Assembly: GCA_902806015.1 (NCBI GenBank)
Contig: CADCUZ010000052.1
Location: forward strand, 1-41,836
Source: an uncultured Rubrobacteraceae bacterium
GTDB taxonomy: Bacteria > Actinomycetota > Rubrobacteria > Rubrobacterales > Rubrobacteraceae
DNA: 41,836 nt
Direction: 5' to 3'
Part shown: positions 8,521 through 16,310 of the stretch, piece by piece
Layout: each line of letters opens with the position of its first letter
Numbering within the stretch: position 1 is the stretch's first letter
Translations under genes and position numbers: made by a program
The notes under the pieces: model-generated
What the model saw: only the letters and a program-made list of their open reading frames with translations
What the model was told of the DNA's origin: nothing
Database searches by the model: none

Positions 8521-9122
8521 ATGATTACTACGGAGGCAGCGACGGGCTTGCCAAAGGCCGTAGTCGTCCTAGTCGCGCTATCGCTCGCCCTGGCGCTTCT
8601 GGCCGGGTCGGCGGGGGCGCAGGACACGGAGCCGTCCACCCGGGGTCGCTCTTCCCGTGCCCCGACTTCGGGACTTGCTCCGGCGTTGACCGGCACACGG
8701 TGGACGGGCGCTCCCCCGGCAACTACGTGTTCGAGGTTCGAGCGCGACGTGTTGGGTAACTTGGACCGGCGGACGGTCACGCGCCGCTCGACCGCTGACG
8801 CGGAGAAGCCCAAGGTCATGCGCGGCTGACCGGCCAACAACGCCTGCGTCTCGTCCGGGACTAAGGTCTCCGCCGCCTTCTCAGGGGGATGGATGCGGCC
8901 ACCATCAACCGCCTCGCCTTTAAGCTCACGCGGGCCGGCCGGTCTCGGCGCTGGGGTAACGCTGGACCCCCTTACCAACAAGGCGACGCTCGACCCGACC
9001 AGGCCCCTGGCAAGGGGCGCCAGCGAGGGGCGCCACCTACGGGGTCGTCGTCACCACCGGCGCGAGGGTTGGCAAGCAACCCGCTGGCCTTCACCAAATC
9101 GTGGAGCTTCAAGGTCGGCTAG
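8521..9122 (+). pseudogene. Secreted protein with bacterial Ig-like domains, multiply frameshifted
   Basis: An ATG at 8521 opens a clear Sec signal peptide (AVVVLVALSLALALLAGSAGAQ, cleavage after AGA). After that the sense jumps between frames. One frame gives VDGRSPGNYVFEVRA, the next RDVLGNLDRRTVTRR, then PKVMRG followed by a TGA at 8827-8829. PANNACVSSGTKVSAAFSGG and MDAATINRLAFKLTRAG continue, then VTLDPLTNKATLDPT, ATYGVVVTTGA and finally NPLAFTKSWSFKVG. Together these reconstruct a Big_5/SbsA-type Ig-like domain preceded by another Ig-like repeat. At least three frameshifts and one stop are needed, so this is a dead gene, not a sequencing slip. Confidence 0.8.
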
Positions 9123-9133
9123 CCGGCGGGACG

Positions 9134-9937
9134 CTACGTCGTCTGCTTGCGAACGACGTTCTCCAGAAGGGTGCGGTTGGGCACGCGGTGGAGGGTCCCA
9201 TCTTCGGAGCGGAGGGTTATGGAAGCGTAGCCCAGTTCTTCTACGGTGCCTTCGACGTCCGCCACGGAGATGACGTCGCCGACGGCGGTGCCGTCCTGGA
9301 CGTAGCGGCCAGCGGCTATGTTGCCCGAGAGGAGGGCGAGGCCCTGGCCAAGGGCGAGTGCGGTTACGAGGCCGATGGTGGCGAGGATCACGACGGCCAG
9401 CAGCACGATGACGTACGTCTCCAGGCCCAGCTGGCTCGCCGATATGAGGGCTGTGACGGCCACTATGGTGGTAAAGACTACGCGGCGGAAGGCGTTCTGG
9501 CCGCGCAGGCCCGAGCGTTGGGCCTCGCGGGCGACGAGCTCGGCGAGCCACCCGGCGCTCATGACGCCGGCTATGAGGATGACGAGGGCGACCAGCGCGC
9601 GGCCGGAGAGGTTGACGAGCTGGTCCATCGTGCTCTCCAGCGAGGAGAGGCCGAGGACGCTCAAGGAGCCGGCCACCCCGGTCAGCACGACGCCCCAGAA
9701 GAGGACTATGCCGAGCAGGCGCGAGGGGCCGCCCTCGTAGCCCAGTTGCCAGAGGGAGTTGGCAGCACCCGTCCTGTCGAAGAGCTCATCGAGGCCGAGG
9801 CCTTCGAGAAAGCGGGCCAGGAAGCGCTGGAGGAGTAGGGCGGCGACGAGCGCCACGAACAGCACCACCGCGGCGCCCACGAGCCGCGGGACGAACTCGG
9901 CCAACGTGCCCAAAAGGTCGTTCGCGGCTTCTGACAC
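9134..9937 (-). CDS. Small-conductance mechanosensitive channel (MscS) family protein
   Basis: 267 residues with four to five hydrophobic helices: VGAAVVLFVALVAALLLQRF, LLGIVLFWGVVLTGVAGSL, ALVALVILIAGVMSAGWLA and YVIVLLAVVILATIGLVTA. The last is followed by the Gly/Ala-rich pore-lining run LALGQGLALLSGNIAAGRYV. The beta domain follows: GDVISVADVEGTVEELGYASI and LHRVPNRTLLENVV, both typical of MscS. It probably acts as a tension-gated release valve in the membrane. The GTG start shares a base with the upstream gene's stop (TAGTG), so it is translationally coupled to the anti-sigma-like protein and ECF sigma factor and is presumably their co-transcribed effector or sensor. Confidence 0.85.
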   Translation of the reverse strand: MSEAANDLLGTLAEFVPRLVGAAVVLFVALVAALLLQRFLARFLEGLGLDELFDRTGAANSLWQLGYEGGPSRLLGIVLFWGVVLTGVAGSLSVLGLSSLESTMDQLVNLSGRALVALVILIAGVMSAGWLAELVAREAQRSGLRGQNAFRRVVFTTIVAVTALISASQLGLETYVIVLLAVVILATIGLVTALALGQGLALLSGNIAAGRYVQDGTAVGDVISVADVEGTVEELGYASITLRSEDGTLHRVPNRTLLENVVRKQTT

Positions 9938-10302
9938 TAGATCCCTCCTCCGTAGCTCTCGCGCGTCGTCTTGGGACGCAGCCCCAAATAATAGACGAAC
10001 GCGCCGAGGTAAGATCGGCCCAGGGACCCCAGAAATACCTCGGCGCTTCGCATGAAGGCCGAGACGTAAGCCCGCCGGACGGCGAAGCTTACGACGACCT
10101 CGGGGACCTCCACGGGCTCGTTGCCCAAGGTGTTCAGCATGACGAGCATCTGGGCGTAGGACTCGGCCAGGCGCCGGTAGTCCGCACGCTCGAAGATGAG
10201 CCGCTCGGCCTCGCGGGCCTCCTCGCCCTCAAGCTCGCCCGCGGCGTAGGCCCCGATCCTCTCTAGCACCTCCCAGCGCTCCTGCTCGGCCGCCGGCATC
10301 AC
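9937..10302 (-). CDS. Putative anti-sigma factor-like protein
   Basis: 121 residues. The N-terminus RWEVLERIGAYAAGELEGEE with AREAERLI is the helical segment common to anti-sigma domains (EhxxYAxGELsxeExxxhexHL), but no HxxxCxxC zinc ligands are present, so it is a zinc-free variant. The C-terminal half (AYVSAFMRSAEVFLGSLGRS then YLGAFVYYLGL) is at most weakly membrane-associated. The start overlaps the sigma gene's stop (ATGA) and its own stop overlaps the MscS start. Position between an ECF sigma factor and its probable target is the main support; the role is inferred. Confidence 0.65.
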   Translation of the reverse strand: MMPAAEQERWEVLERIGAYAAGELEGEEAREAERLIFERADYRRLAESYAQMLVMLNTLGNEPVEVPEVVVSFAVRRAYVSAFMRSAEVFLGSLGRSYLGAFVYYLGLRPKTTRESYGGGI

Positions 10303-10880
10303 GACCCGTCCCCGCCCATTTTGTGGTCCCCATTCCCCTTAGAGAGGGCGACGAGCATGGCGGCGCGGCCCCTACTGACCCAGCCCTTGGCCGTGCCGTC
10401 CGGGACGTCGAGCACCTCGGCTATCTCGGCGTAGGAGAGGCCCTCCATGCGTCTGAGGACCAGGGCGGCACGGTGCTCGGCCCGGACGTCTTCGAGGGCG
10501 GCCTCTATCTCCTCGCGGCGCTCGGAGTTCAGGGCCGACGCCTCAGGGTCGGCGTCGCCGCCGGAGGGCTCCGCCAGGAACGGAACCTCGCCTTCGTAGT
10601 GCCTCTCGGCGCGGCGGGACTCCTTCTGCCGGACGCTGAGGCAGGTGTTCATAGTGATCCTGTACAGCCAAGTAGTAAAGGTGCTGTCTCCCCTGAAGCT
10701 CTTTATGTTGCGCCAGACCCTGATCCAGACTTCTTGGCTCACGTCCTGGGCGTCGCGTACCCCGAGCACGCGGAGGGACACCCGGTATACGAGGCCGGAA
10801 TGCTCCCTGACCAGCGCGCTGAAGGCCCCGACGTCCCCCCGGGCGGCGCGCAAGGCGAGGTTCCGGTCCGCGGCACTCAC
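10299..10880 (-). CDS. ECF-subfamily RNA polymerase sigma factor
   Basis: 193 residues from a GTG at 10880 that has GGGAGGG 8 nt upstream; longer upstream in-frame starts lack this. Region 2 is seen in ARGDVGAFSALVREHSG and RDAQDVSQEVWIRVWRNIKSF, followed by TFTTWLYRITMNTCLS. Region 4 is seen in EHRAALVLRRMEGLSYAEIA then VPDGTAKGWVSRGRAAML, the -35-reading helix-turn-helix. It directs polymerase to a small regulon. The partner genes downstream overlap it by 4 and 1 bases, so sigma, anti-sigma and channel form one coupled unit, suggesting an envelope or osmotic stress response. Confidence 0.9.
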   Translation of the reverse strand: MSAADRNLALRAARGDVGAFSALVREHSGLVYRVSLRVLGVRDAQDVSQEVWIRVWRNIKSFRGDSTFTTWLYRITMNTCLSVRQKESRRAERHYEGEVPFLAEPSGGDADPEASALNSERREEIEAALEDVRAEHRAALVLRRMEGLSYAEIAEVLDVPDGTAKGWVSRGRAAMLVALSKGNGDHKMGGDGS

Positions 10881-11040
10881 TACTCTGACCCTCCCGAACG
10901 CGTGTCGGATACGGGTAGCCCCGTGCGCGGTCCCATAACCTTGTACGATAGCAAACCCGTTCTTCGCGAGATACACAGGGGGCCGATGGGGGTAGTCGTT
11001 TTCCTTCGTAACCTTTAGCGCCCCCCGCGGGTCTTACGCT

Positions 11041-11409
11041 TTGCGGTCGAGAGTCACTCGGAAGGGGAAGGCCTTGTTCAGTATCCGGTTGCAAGAGGGC
11101 GGCGCGGGGGTAACGGTCGGTATGTGGGGCGAGTTCGATGTCTCTTCGTGGCCTAGGTTGCGGGAGGCGCTCGACGACGCCTCCGCGTTCGACGGGCCGG
11201 CCGTGGTGGACCTCTCGAGGATCACGTTTCTCGATCTGCAGTCCACCCGCGAGCTCGTGGTGCGGTCCCTGATCCAAGCGCACCAACTCGTCTTCCGAAA
11301 CCCCTCCCCCGGCGTCCTGGCGAGCGTCCGGGCCCTCGGCATGCAGGACGAGACCCGTGTCTGGCACGGCCCCGACCGCGAGGAGCGGCCGGTTTCCTCG
11401 GATGCCTAA
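11041..11409 (+). CDS. STAS-domain protein (anti-sigma antagonist-like)
   Basis: Up to 122 residues. GMWGEFDVSSWPRLREALDD then AVVDLSRITFLDLQSTREL are the first helix and the switch loop of SpoIIAA/RsbV-type STAS domains. In the family the loop reads FLDSSG with a phosphorylatable serine; here it is FLDLQSTR, so the serine is shifted by about one position and phospho-regulation may differ. The start is uncertain: TTG at 11041 has no ribosome site, while a TTG at 11074 follows AAGGGGAAGG. Encoded divergently from the ECF operon. A partner kinase is not in the window. Confidence 0.75.
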   Translation: MRSRVTRKGKALFSIRLQEGGAGVTVGMWGEFDVSSWPRLREALDDASAFDGPAVVDLSRITFLDLQSTRELVVRSLIQAHQLVFRNPSPGVLASVRALGMQDETRVWHGPDREERPVSSDA

Positions 11410-11416
11410 AACCATT

Positions 11417-11444
11417 CCCCAAGGCCTAGGAGAGGAGCCTGGGG
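11417..11444. terminator. Hairpin after the STAS gene
   Basis: CCCC-A-GGC pairs with GCC-T-GGGG around one bulged base and an 11-base loop, eight bases past the STAS stop. It has no clear T-run. It lies between two convergent genes and could serve both. Confidence 0.4.
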
Positions 11445-11522
11445 AGGGCGCCCAGCTGTATCCCGGTTTGATATAGGGTAAGTCCCGCCGGTGGGGTGAT
11501 GCTTGCCCCTGCGGCCGTTACC

Positions 11523-12548
11523 TTAGGCGGCTTCGCTTTCCATCTCCTCCGAATAGCTGCCGCTTCTCGCCGCCCCGTTCATCTTCAGGCGGTGGTAGAA
11601 GGCCTTCTGAGCCTCTTCGACGTTCCCGGCTTCGCCGCCCCAGATCTCCATCGGCGGCTCCTGCAGCGCCCGCGCGTACGAGAATGAAAGCTCCCAGGGA
11701 AGCCCCTGGTGCATGGTGTTCATGGCGTTGAGGTGGGCGGTCGCTTGGGTTACGCCCTGGCCACCTGAGAGGAAGACGATGCCGGGAACCGCCGCGGGCA
11801 CGGTCCTGAGCAGGCAATCGACGGTGGCCCGGGCCACCTCTTCCACGCCGGCCCGCCGCTCGGCGTTCTTGCCCGAGATGACCATGTTCGGCTTGAGGAG
11901 CATCCCGGAGTACTCGACGTTCTGCTCGTACAGGTCCTGGAACGTGGCGTGCAGCGTCCACTCGGTCACCTTGTAGCACTCCTCGAGGGAGTGGTCGCCG
12001 TCTATGAGGACCTCGGGCTCAACGATGGGGACCAGGCCTTGGTCCTGGCAGAAGGCCGCATAGAGGGCAAGCGCCCTGGCGTTGGACTCGACGCAGCCTT
12101 TCGTCGGGATGCCGTTGCCGATGGTTATGACCGCGCGCCACTTGGCGAAGCGGGCGCCCATCCCTTTGTATTCGGCCAGCCTCTCGCCTAGGCCGTCGAG
12201 GCCCTGGGTGAACTTCTCCCCCTGGGAGAGGGGCAGGTCGACGGTGCTCTTATCCACTTTAATGCCGGGGATGACGCCGTGGTCCAGGAGCACCTGCGGC
12301 AACGGCCTGCCGTCCGAGGCCTTCTGCCGGAGGGTCTCGTCGAAGAGGATCGCGCCGGAGAGGTACTCCCCTATGCCTTCGGTGGTGAACAGCATCTCCC
12401 TGTACGCCCGCCGGCTCTCCTCGCTGGCCTTTATGCCAAGGACCTCGAACCGCCTCCCTATGGTCCCGAAACTCTCGTCTGCGGCGAGTATGCCCCGACC
12501 CGGCGAGACGAGCTCCCTGGCGGTCTCCTCCAGTGCCCGAACGTCCAT
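11523..12548 (-). CDS. Fructose-bisphosphate aldolase class I
   Basis: 341 residues, the normal length. Class I aldolase signatures are GRGILAADESFGTIGRRFE near the N-terminus, AKWRAVITIG, and GLVPIVEPEVLIDGDHSLEE. The Schiff-base lysine is K219 in SGMLLKPNMV, followed by GIVFLSGGQGVTQATAHLNA. It reversibly cleaves fructose 1,6-bisphosphate to two triose phosphates in the cytosol (glycolysis/gluconeogenesis). The ATG at 12548 is 41 bases beyond a strong hairpin, so it is probably transcribed alone. The metazoan/plant-type class I enzyme is less usual in bacteria than class II, but it occurs in several phyla. Confidence 0.93.
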   Translation of the reverse strand: MDVRALEETARELVSPGRGILAADESFGTIGRRFEVLGIKASEESRRAYREMLFTTEGIGEYLSGAILFDETLRQKASDGRPLPQVLLDHGVIPGIKVDKSTVDLPLSQGEKFTQGLDGLGERLAEYKGMGARFAKWRAVITIGNGIPTKGCVESNARALALYAAFCQDQGLVPIVEPEVLIDGDHSLEECYKVTEWTLHATFQDLYEQNVEYSGMLLKPNMVISGKNAERRAGVEEVARATVDCLLRTVPAAVPGIVFLSGGQGVTQATAHLNAMNTMHQGLPWELSFSYARALQEPPMEIWGGEAGNVEEAQKAFYHRLKMNGAARSGSYSEEMESEAA

Positions 12549-12588
12549 CAGGCCCTCCTTTTCGCTCTCCGGTCGGGTCCGTTACGCA

Positions 12589-12626
12589 AGAGGCGGGCCC
12601 CGAACCGCAGCCCGGGGCCCGCCTCT
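12589..12626. terminator. Perfect 14-bp stem terminator
   Basis: AGAGGCGGGCCCCG (12589-12602) pairs perfectly with CGGGGCCCGCCTCT (12613-12626) around a 10-base loop. On the minus strand it follows the 50-residue small gene and precedes the aldolase start, so it likely ends the small gene's transcript. No long T-run is present on either side. Confidence 0.7.
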
Positions 12627-12651
12627 ATAACGTTTTGGGACGGTCCGGTTG

Positions 12652-12804
12652 CTAGGCCTTGGCCAACTTGCGCTCTCTCACGGGCGCGCGCTTGTCGTTC
12701 TGGCCTTTCGGCCCTCTCCCGCGGCGGTTGCGCTCTTCCCCCTCGCGCACCGTCCTGTTGCGGGCCTCTTCCTTGGCTTCCTGATCCCTGTAGGAGTAGC
12801 ACAC
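12652..12804 (-). CDS. Small basic protein of 50 residues, unknown function
   Basis: The product starts MCYSYRDQEAKEEARNRT and ends KRAPVRERKLAKA. It has about 11 Arg and 5 Lys and long charged runs, with little hydrophobic core, so it is probably disordered or a single highly charged helix. The start is supported by AGGAGG 8 nt upstream of GTG 12804; a GTG nine bases earlier overlaps that ribosome site and is unlikely. A promoter-like TAGAAT lies about 40 bases upstream and a perfect 14-bp terminator follows the stop, so it appears to be a complete one-gene unit. It could bind nucleic acid, but nothing shows this directly. I do not recognise the family with confidence. Confidence 0.7.
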   Translation of the reverse strand: MCYSYRDQEAKEEARNRTVREGEERNRRGRGPKGQNDKRAPVRERKLAKA

Positions 12805-12841
12805 GGCGGCCACCTCCTCGCTAGCCTGCCCTTCCCAAAAT

Positions 12842-12868
12842 ATTCTACCCCCGCCGCCACGGAGTAAA
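12842..12868 (-). promoter_or_regulatory. Promoter of the 50-residue gene
   Basis: On the minus strand TTTACT (12868-12863) and TAGAAT (12847-12842) are 15-16 bases apart. The -10 box is close to consensus and sits in the only AT-rich patch of this interval. The transcript would have a leader of about 30 bases carrying the AGGAGG site. Confidence 0.5.
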
Positions 12869-13003
12869 CGTCCCGTGGGCGGGCCGGGCCCTCCGTCTTT
12901 GGGCTACCGGACGGCGACGGTCGGCCCCGGTTCGCCGCCCCGGTGACTAAGATGCCCCCTCTGTGGTACGTTTGCGGGTAGGAGATCCGCGAGGAGAGCG
13001 CGC

Positions 13004-15055
13004 ATGGCGAACCGACTGGCGGGCGAGACGAGCCCGTACCTCTTGCAGCACAAGGATAACCCCGTGGACTGGTACCCGTGGGGAGAGGAGGCGTTGAAGC
13101 GAGCGCGAGAGGAGGACAGGCCCATCCTGCTCTCCGTCGGCTACTCGGCGTGCCACTGGTGCCACGTCATGGAGCGCGAGTCGTTCGAGGACGAGGGAAC
13201 GGCGCGCGTGATGAACGAGCACTTCGTTAACATAAAGGTGGACCGAGAGGAGCGGCCGGACATCGACTCCGTTTACATGTCCGCCGTGCAGGCGCTCACC
13301 CGGCATGGCGGCTGGCCGATGACGGTCTTTATGACCCCGGACGGCGCCCCTTTCTACGGCGGCACCTACTTCCCGCCCGTCCCGCGCGGGGGCCTACCCT
13401 CCTTCCAGCAGCTCCTTCTAACCCTCGCCGACGCCTACGAGAACCGCCGCGAGGAGGTCCTCCAGAGCGCCGGCTCCGTTCGCGACTACCTCCGGTCGGC
13501 GACCGGAGCCGCCATGCCGAAGGCGGAGGCTACGGGGGCGAGCCTGCTGGACAAGGCTGCGGCGTCCCTCCTCTCCGAGCACGACGACCGCTTCGGTGGC
13601 TTCGGCGGGGCGCCCAAGTTCCCGCAGTCGATGAACCTCGAGGTGCTTCTGCGCCACCATCACCGCGCCGGCGACCGGGGTGCCCTCGCGGCCGTGGAGA
13701 CCACCCTGCGCCGGATGGCGAGCGGCGGCATCTACGACCACCTCGGCGGGGGCTTCGCCCGCTACTCGGTGGACGCGTACTGGCTCGTCCCGCACTTCGA
13801 GAAGATGCTCTACGACAACGCGCTCCTGAGCCGGATGTACCTCGAGGCCTACCAGGCCACCGGCGACCCCTTCTACCGCCGCGTGGCGGAGGAGACCCTC
13901 GACTACGTCTTGCGCGACATGACCTCCCCCGACGGCGGCTTCTATTCGGCCGAGGACGCGGACTCCGAGGGCGAGGAGGGCAAATTCTACGTCTGGACGC
14001 CGCGGGAGATAGAGGGCGTCCTCGACCCGGACGAGGCGAAGCTCGCCCTGCGCTACTGGGACGTAACGGAGCGGGGCAACTTCGAGGGCAAGAACATCCT
14101 CAACGTCCCGCGCCCGCCCGAGGCGGTGGCCGACGAGTTCGGCCTCACGCCCGAGGTTCTATGGGACCGCATCGTGGGGATCAGGGAGAAGCTCCTCGCC
14201 TTCCGCGAGGAACGGGTTCGGCCCGGGCGGGACGATAAGGTGCTGGCGGCCTGGAACGGGCTCATGCTCCGCTCCTTCGCGCTGGCCGCCCGGGTCACCG
14301 GAAGGGAGGACTACCGCGGGGCTGCCTTGAGAAACGCTGCCTTCGTGCTCGAGAACATGAAGACCAACGGGCGGCTCCACCGCTCGCACAAGGACGGGAG
14401 GGCACGGTTCAACGGCTACCTGGAGGACTACGCGATGGTCGCCGACGGGCTCGTCTCGTTGTACGAGGCCACCTTCGAGGTCCGCTGGCTCGCCGAGGCC
14501 GACGTGCTCTGCGACGCGATGAACGAGCTCTTCTGGGACGAAGAGGGGCGCGCCTTCTACGATACCCCCGCCGACCACGAGGAGCTCGTCACCCGCCCGC
14601 GCGACGTCTACGACAACGCGACCCCCTCCGGAAACTCTGTCGCCGTGGACGTTCTTCTCAGGCTCGCGCTCCTGCTCGACCGCAACGACTACCGTCGTCG
14701 GGCCGAAGAAGTGCTGGAGGAGATGGGCGGTTGGATGGAGAGGGCCCCCGGCGCCTTCGGGCGCCTGCTCGCCGCCCTCGACTTCTCCACTTCCGGCACG
14801 CGAGAGGTCGCCGTCATAGGCGACCCCGAAGCCGCCGACACTAAGGCGCTCTTGGACGTCGTCTACTCCCGCTACCTGCCCAACAAGGTAGTGGCGGGCC
14901 GGGCCGAGGACGACGCGGAATCATCCGGCCTGATCCCGCTCCTTGCCCAGCGCCCCACGCGCGACGGCAGGGCCACCGCCTACGTCTGCGAAGGCTATGC
15001 CTGCCAGGCCCCGACCACGGACCCGGAGCAGTTGGTCCTGCAGCTCGCCGGTTAG
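13004..15055 (+). CDS. YyaL/DUF255 thioredoxin-fold and six-hairpin protein
   Basis: 683 residues, the usual length for the YyaL/SSP411 (spermatogenesis-associated protein 20) family. The N-terminal thioredoxin-like domain carries [20 protein letters not shown] and C50-H-W-C53 in [16 protein letters not shown]. From about residue 180 an alpha/alpha-barrel resembling N-acylglucosamine 2-epimerases follows: [27 protein letters not shown] (seen in two parts) and [20 protein letters not shown]. The biochemical role is unsettled; redox or carbohydrate activity has been proposed. ATG start with GAGGAGAG 6 nt upstream. The next gene begins 11 bases after the stop, so they are probably co-transcribed. 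Confidence 0.92.
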   Translation: MANRLAGETSPYLLQHKDNPVDWYPWGEEALKRAREEDRPILLSVGYSACHWCHVMERESFEDEGTARVMNEHFVNIKVDREERPDIDSVYMSAVQALTRHGGWPMTVFMTPDGAPFYGGTYFPPVPRGGLPSFQQLLLTLADAYENRREEVLQSAGSVRDYLRSATGAAMPKAEATGASLLDKAAASLLSEHDDRFGGFGGAPKFPQSMNLEVLLRHHHRAGDRGALAAVETTLRRMASGGIYDHLGGGFARYSVDAYWLVPHFEKMLYDNALLSRMYLEAYQATGDPFYRRVAEETLDYVLRDMTSPDGGFYSAEDADSEGEEGKFYVWTPREIEGVLDPDEAKLALRYWDVTERGNFEGKNILNVPRPPEAVADEFGLTPEVLWDRIVGIREKLLAFREERVRPGRDDKVLAAWNGLMLRSFALAARVTGREDYRGAALRNAAFVLENMKTNGRLHRSHKDGRARFNGYLEDYAMVADGLVSLYEATFEVRWLAEADVLCDAMNELFWDEEGRAFYDTPADHEELVTRPRDVYDNATPSGNSVAVDVLLRLALLLDRNDYRRRAEEVLEEMGGWMERAPGAFGRLLAALDFSTSGTREVAVIGDPEAADTKALLDVVYSRYLPNKVVAGRAEDDAESSGLIPLLAQRPTRDGRATAYVCEGYACQAPTTDPEQLVLQLAG

Positions 15056-15066
15056 GCGGGACCCGG

Positions 15067-15561
15067 GTGGGCACGCGTCCCTGCGTCGGTTGCGGCGCCC
15101 CCGTGCCGGACGTCGGCGGGCCGACGCACCGCTACCTGGGCGCCTCGCCCGGGTGTTGGGCGGCCTACGGGGAGGTGTTGGAGGGAGAGTACGCGGACTA
15201 CCCGCGCTTCGCGCCCGTCCACCGGCTGACCGTCGACGCCTACGCGGCGCAGCACCCAGGGAAGCCGTCGCCGCGTTCGATCGGGTCGGTGGGGGTACAC
15301 CTGGTTAGGCTGCACCTGCAGCTAGAAGGCGGCTTGCCCCACGGCAAGGCGAACGCCGCCATGTTGCACGTATCCTCCCGCCTCAAGGGAGACTTCGTCT
15401 GGCTGGAGCCACCCGCCCGCCTGGGGGAGCTGACGGTGCTGCACGTCCGCGAGGCCCAGGACCCTGACGCCCACGCGGAGCGGGTGCGCGCGTGGGCGCG
15501 AGCCGTGTGGTGGGCCTGGTCCCCCCACCACGAAACGGTGCGCGGGTGGGCCGCCGGCTGA
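15067..15561 (+). CDS. DUF5946 family protein
   Basis: 164 residues from a GTG. The N-terminus RPCVGCGAPVPDVGGPTH is a compact CxxC knuckle. It is followed by GCWAAYGEVLEGEYADYP, HRLTVDAYAAQHPGKPSPRS and VGVHLVRLHLQLEGG, which are the features I associate with DUF5946 proteins. The function is not known to me. It directly follows the DUF255 gene and probably shares its transcript. Confidence 0.75.
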   Translation: MGTRPCVGCGAPVPDVGGPTHRYLGASPGCWAAYGEVLEGEYADYPRFAPVHRLTVDAYAAQHPGKPSPRSIGSVGVHLVRLHLQLEGGLPHGKANAAMLHVSSRLKGDFVWLEPPARLGELTVLHVREAQDPDAHAERVRAWARAVWWAWSPHHETVRGWAAG

Positions 15562-15697
15562 AGGGCCGTCTACCGGCGGGCGGTCCGGTTGTCCCGCATC
15601 CGTCGCGACCGTATCCTTAGCGCTGTTCCCGCACGTAGCGGGCGGCGAGAGGCCCCCGGGGCGCCGGGGGACGTTGGGCTCGCCAGCGGAGGTGCGG

Positions 15698-16099
15698 ATG
15701 GAAAACTTCACACCGGTAAGCGGGTTTGTAGGAGGCCTGCTTAGAGGGCTGGCCGTGGGCGGCGGCCTGGACGGGCGCCTGATCTCCGGCTTGGCCCTCT
15801 TCGGCGTCGGGTGGGGCATGGTCGGCTTCTGCCCGGGCCCCGCCTTCGCCGCCCTCGCCACTGGCCTGACCCCCGGGCTCGTCTTTGTCGCCGCCATGAT
15901 CGCGGGCATGGCCTTCCACGGGCTCATCGTGGAGGACCGTACCCGAGGCGTACCGCCGGCACCGGAGAGGCCGGCCGGTAGCCTGAGCGCTACCCGAAGA
16001 TCGTCAGGGGCAGGTAGGAGGAAACGATCCAGTTCGGGGCGTCGACAATGTCTTCCGGAGAGCGTTGCATCTTCGCCATCGCCGCGAACCTCCTGCTAA
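15698..16099 (+). pseudogene. YeeE/YedE chimera made by internal deletion
   Basis: The first 15 residues MENFTPVSGFVGGLL match the N-terminus of one YeeE/YedE sulfur-transport half-protein. After LRGLAVGGGLDG the sequence becomes GRLISGLALFGVGWGMVGFCP and GPAFAALATGLTPGLVFVAAM, which is the C-terminal half of the partner protein (DUF6691 type), where GxxxGxCPGPA is the hallmark. The two genes normally lie side by side, so an internal deletion of the 3' end of the first and 5' end of the second explains the join. A good ribosome site (GCGGAGG) remains. The 40 C-terminal residues after about 16000 look like run-on. Thiosulfate uptake by this product is unlikely. Confidence 0.65.
15990..16079 (-). 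CDS. Possible 29-residue peptide or 5' gene stub
   Basis: ATG at 16079 follows AGGAGG with 8 bases between, a strong site. The peptide starts MAKMQRSPEDIVDAPNW and ends SSYLPLTIFG. It overlaps the run-on tail of the YeeE chimera in antisense. It may be a real small protein or the surviving start of a gene cut by the deletion next to it. I do not recognise it. Confidence 0.35.
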   Translation of the reverse strand: MAKMQRSPEDIVDAPNWIVSSYLPLTIFG

Positions 16100-16213
16100 G
16101 TCCTTTGCCGGGGGATACTCTCTCAGCTTGCGGCGCCTTTTTCATACCACCAACGCCAGGCCGCGGCGCGCCGGGGTCGCCAGTCCATAGCCACGCGAAG
16201 CCTTGCGAGCGGC

Positions 16214-16244
16214 GGGAGGACACGCCCTCTAGGGCGTGTCTCCC
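16214..16244. terminator. Strong hairpin downstream of the Imm-5 gene
   Basis: GGGA + GACACGCCC (16214-16227) pairs with GGGCGTGTC + TCCC (16232-16244), 13 pairs with one bulged G and a TCTA loop. On the minus strand it lies 67 bases past the immunity gene's stop. There is no T-run, so it may act only as an RNA 3'-end stabiliser or be a mobile-element relic. Confidence 0.5.
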
Positions 16245-16310
16245 CGGTCGAGCAGGTGTCGGCGGCGATGCTCCAGGTGTGAGCCGTGAATGGGAACCGT
16301 CCACACGGCT

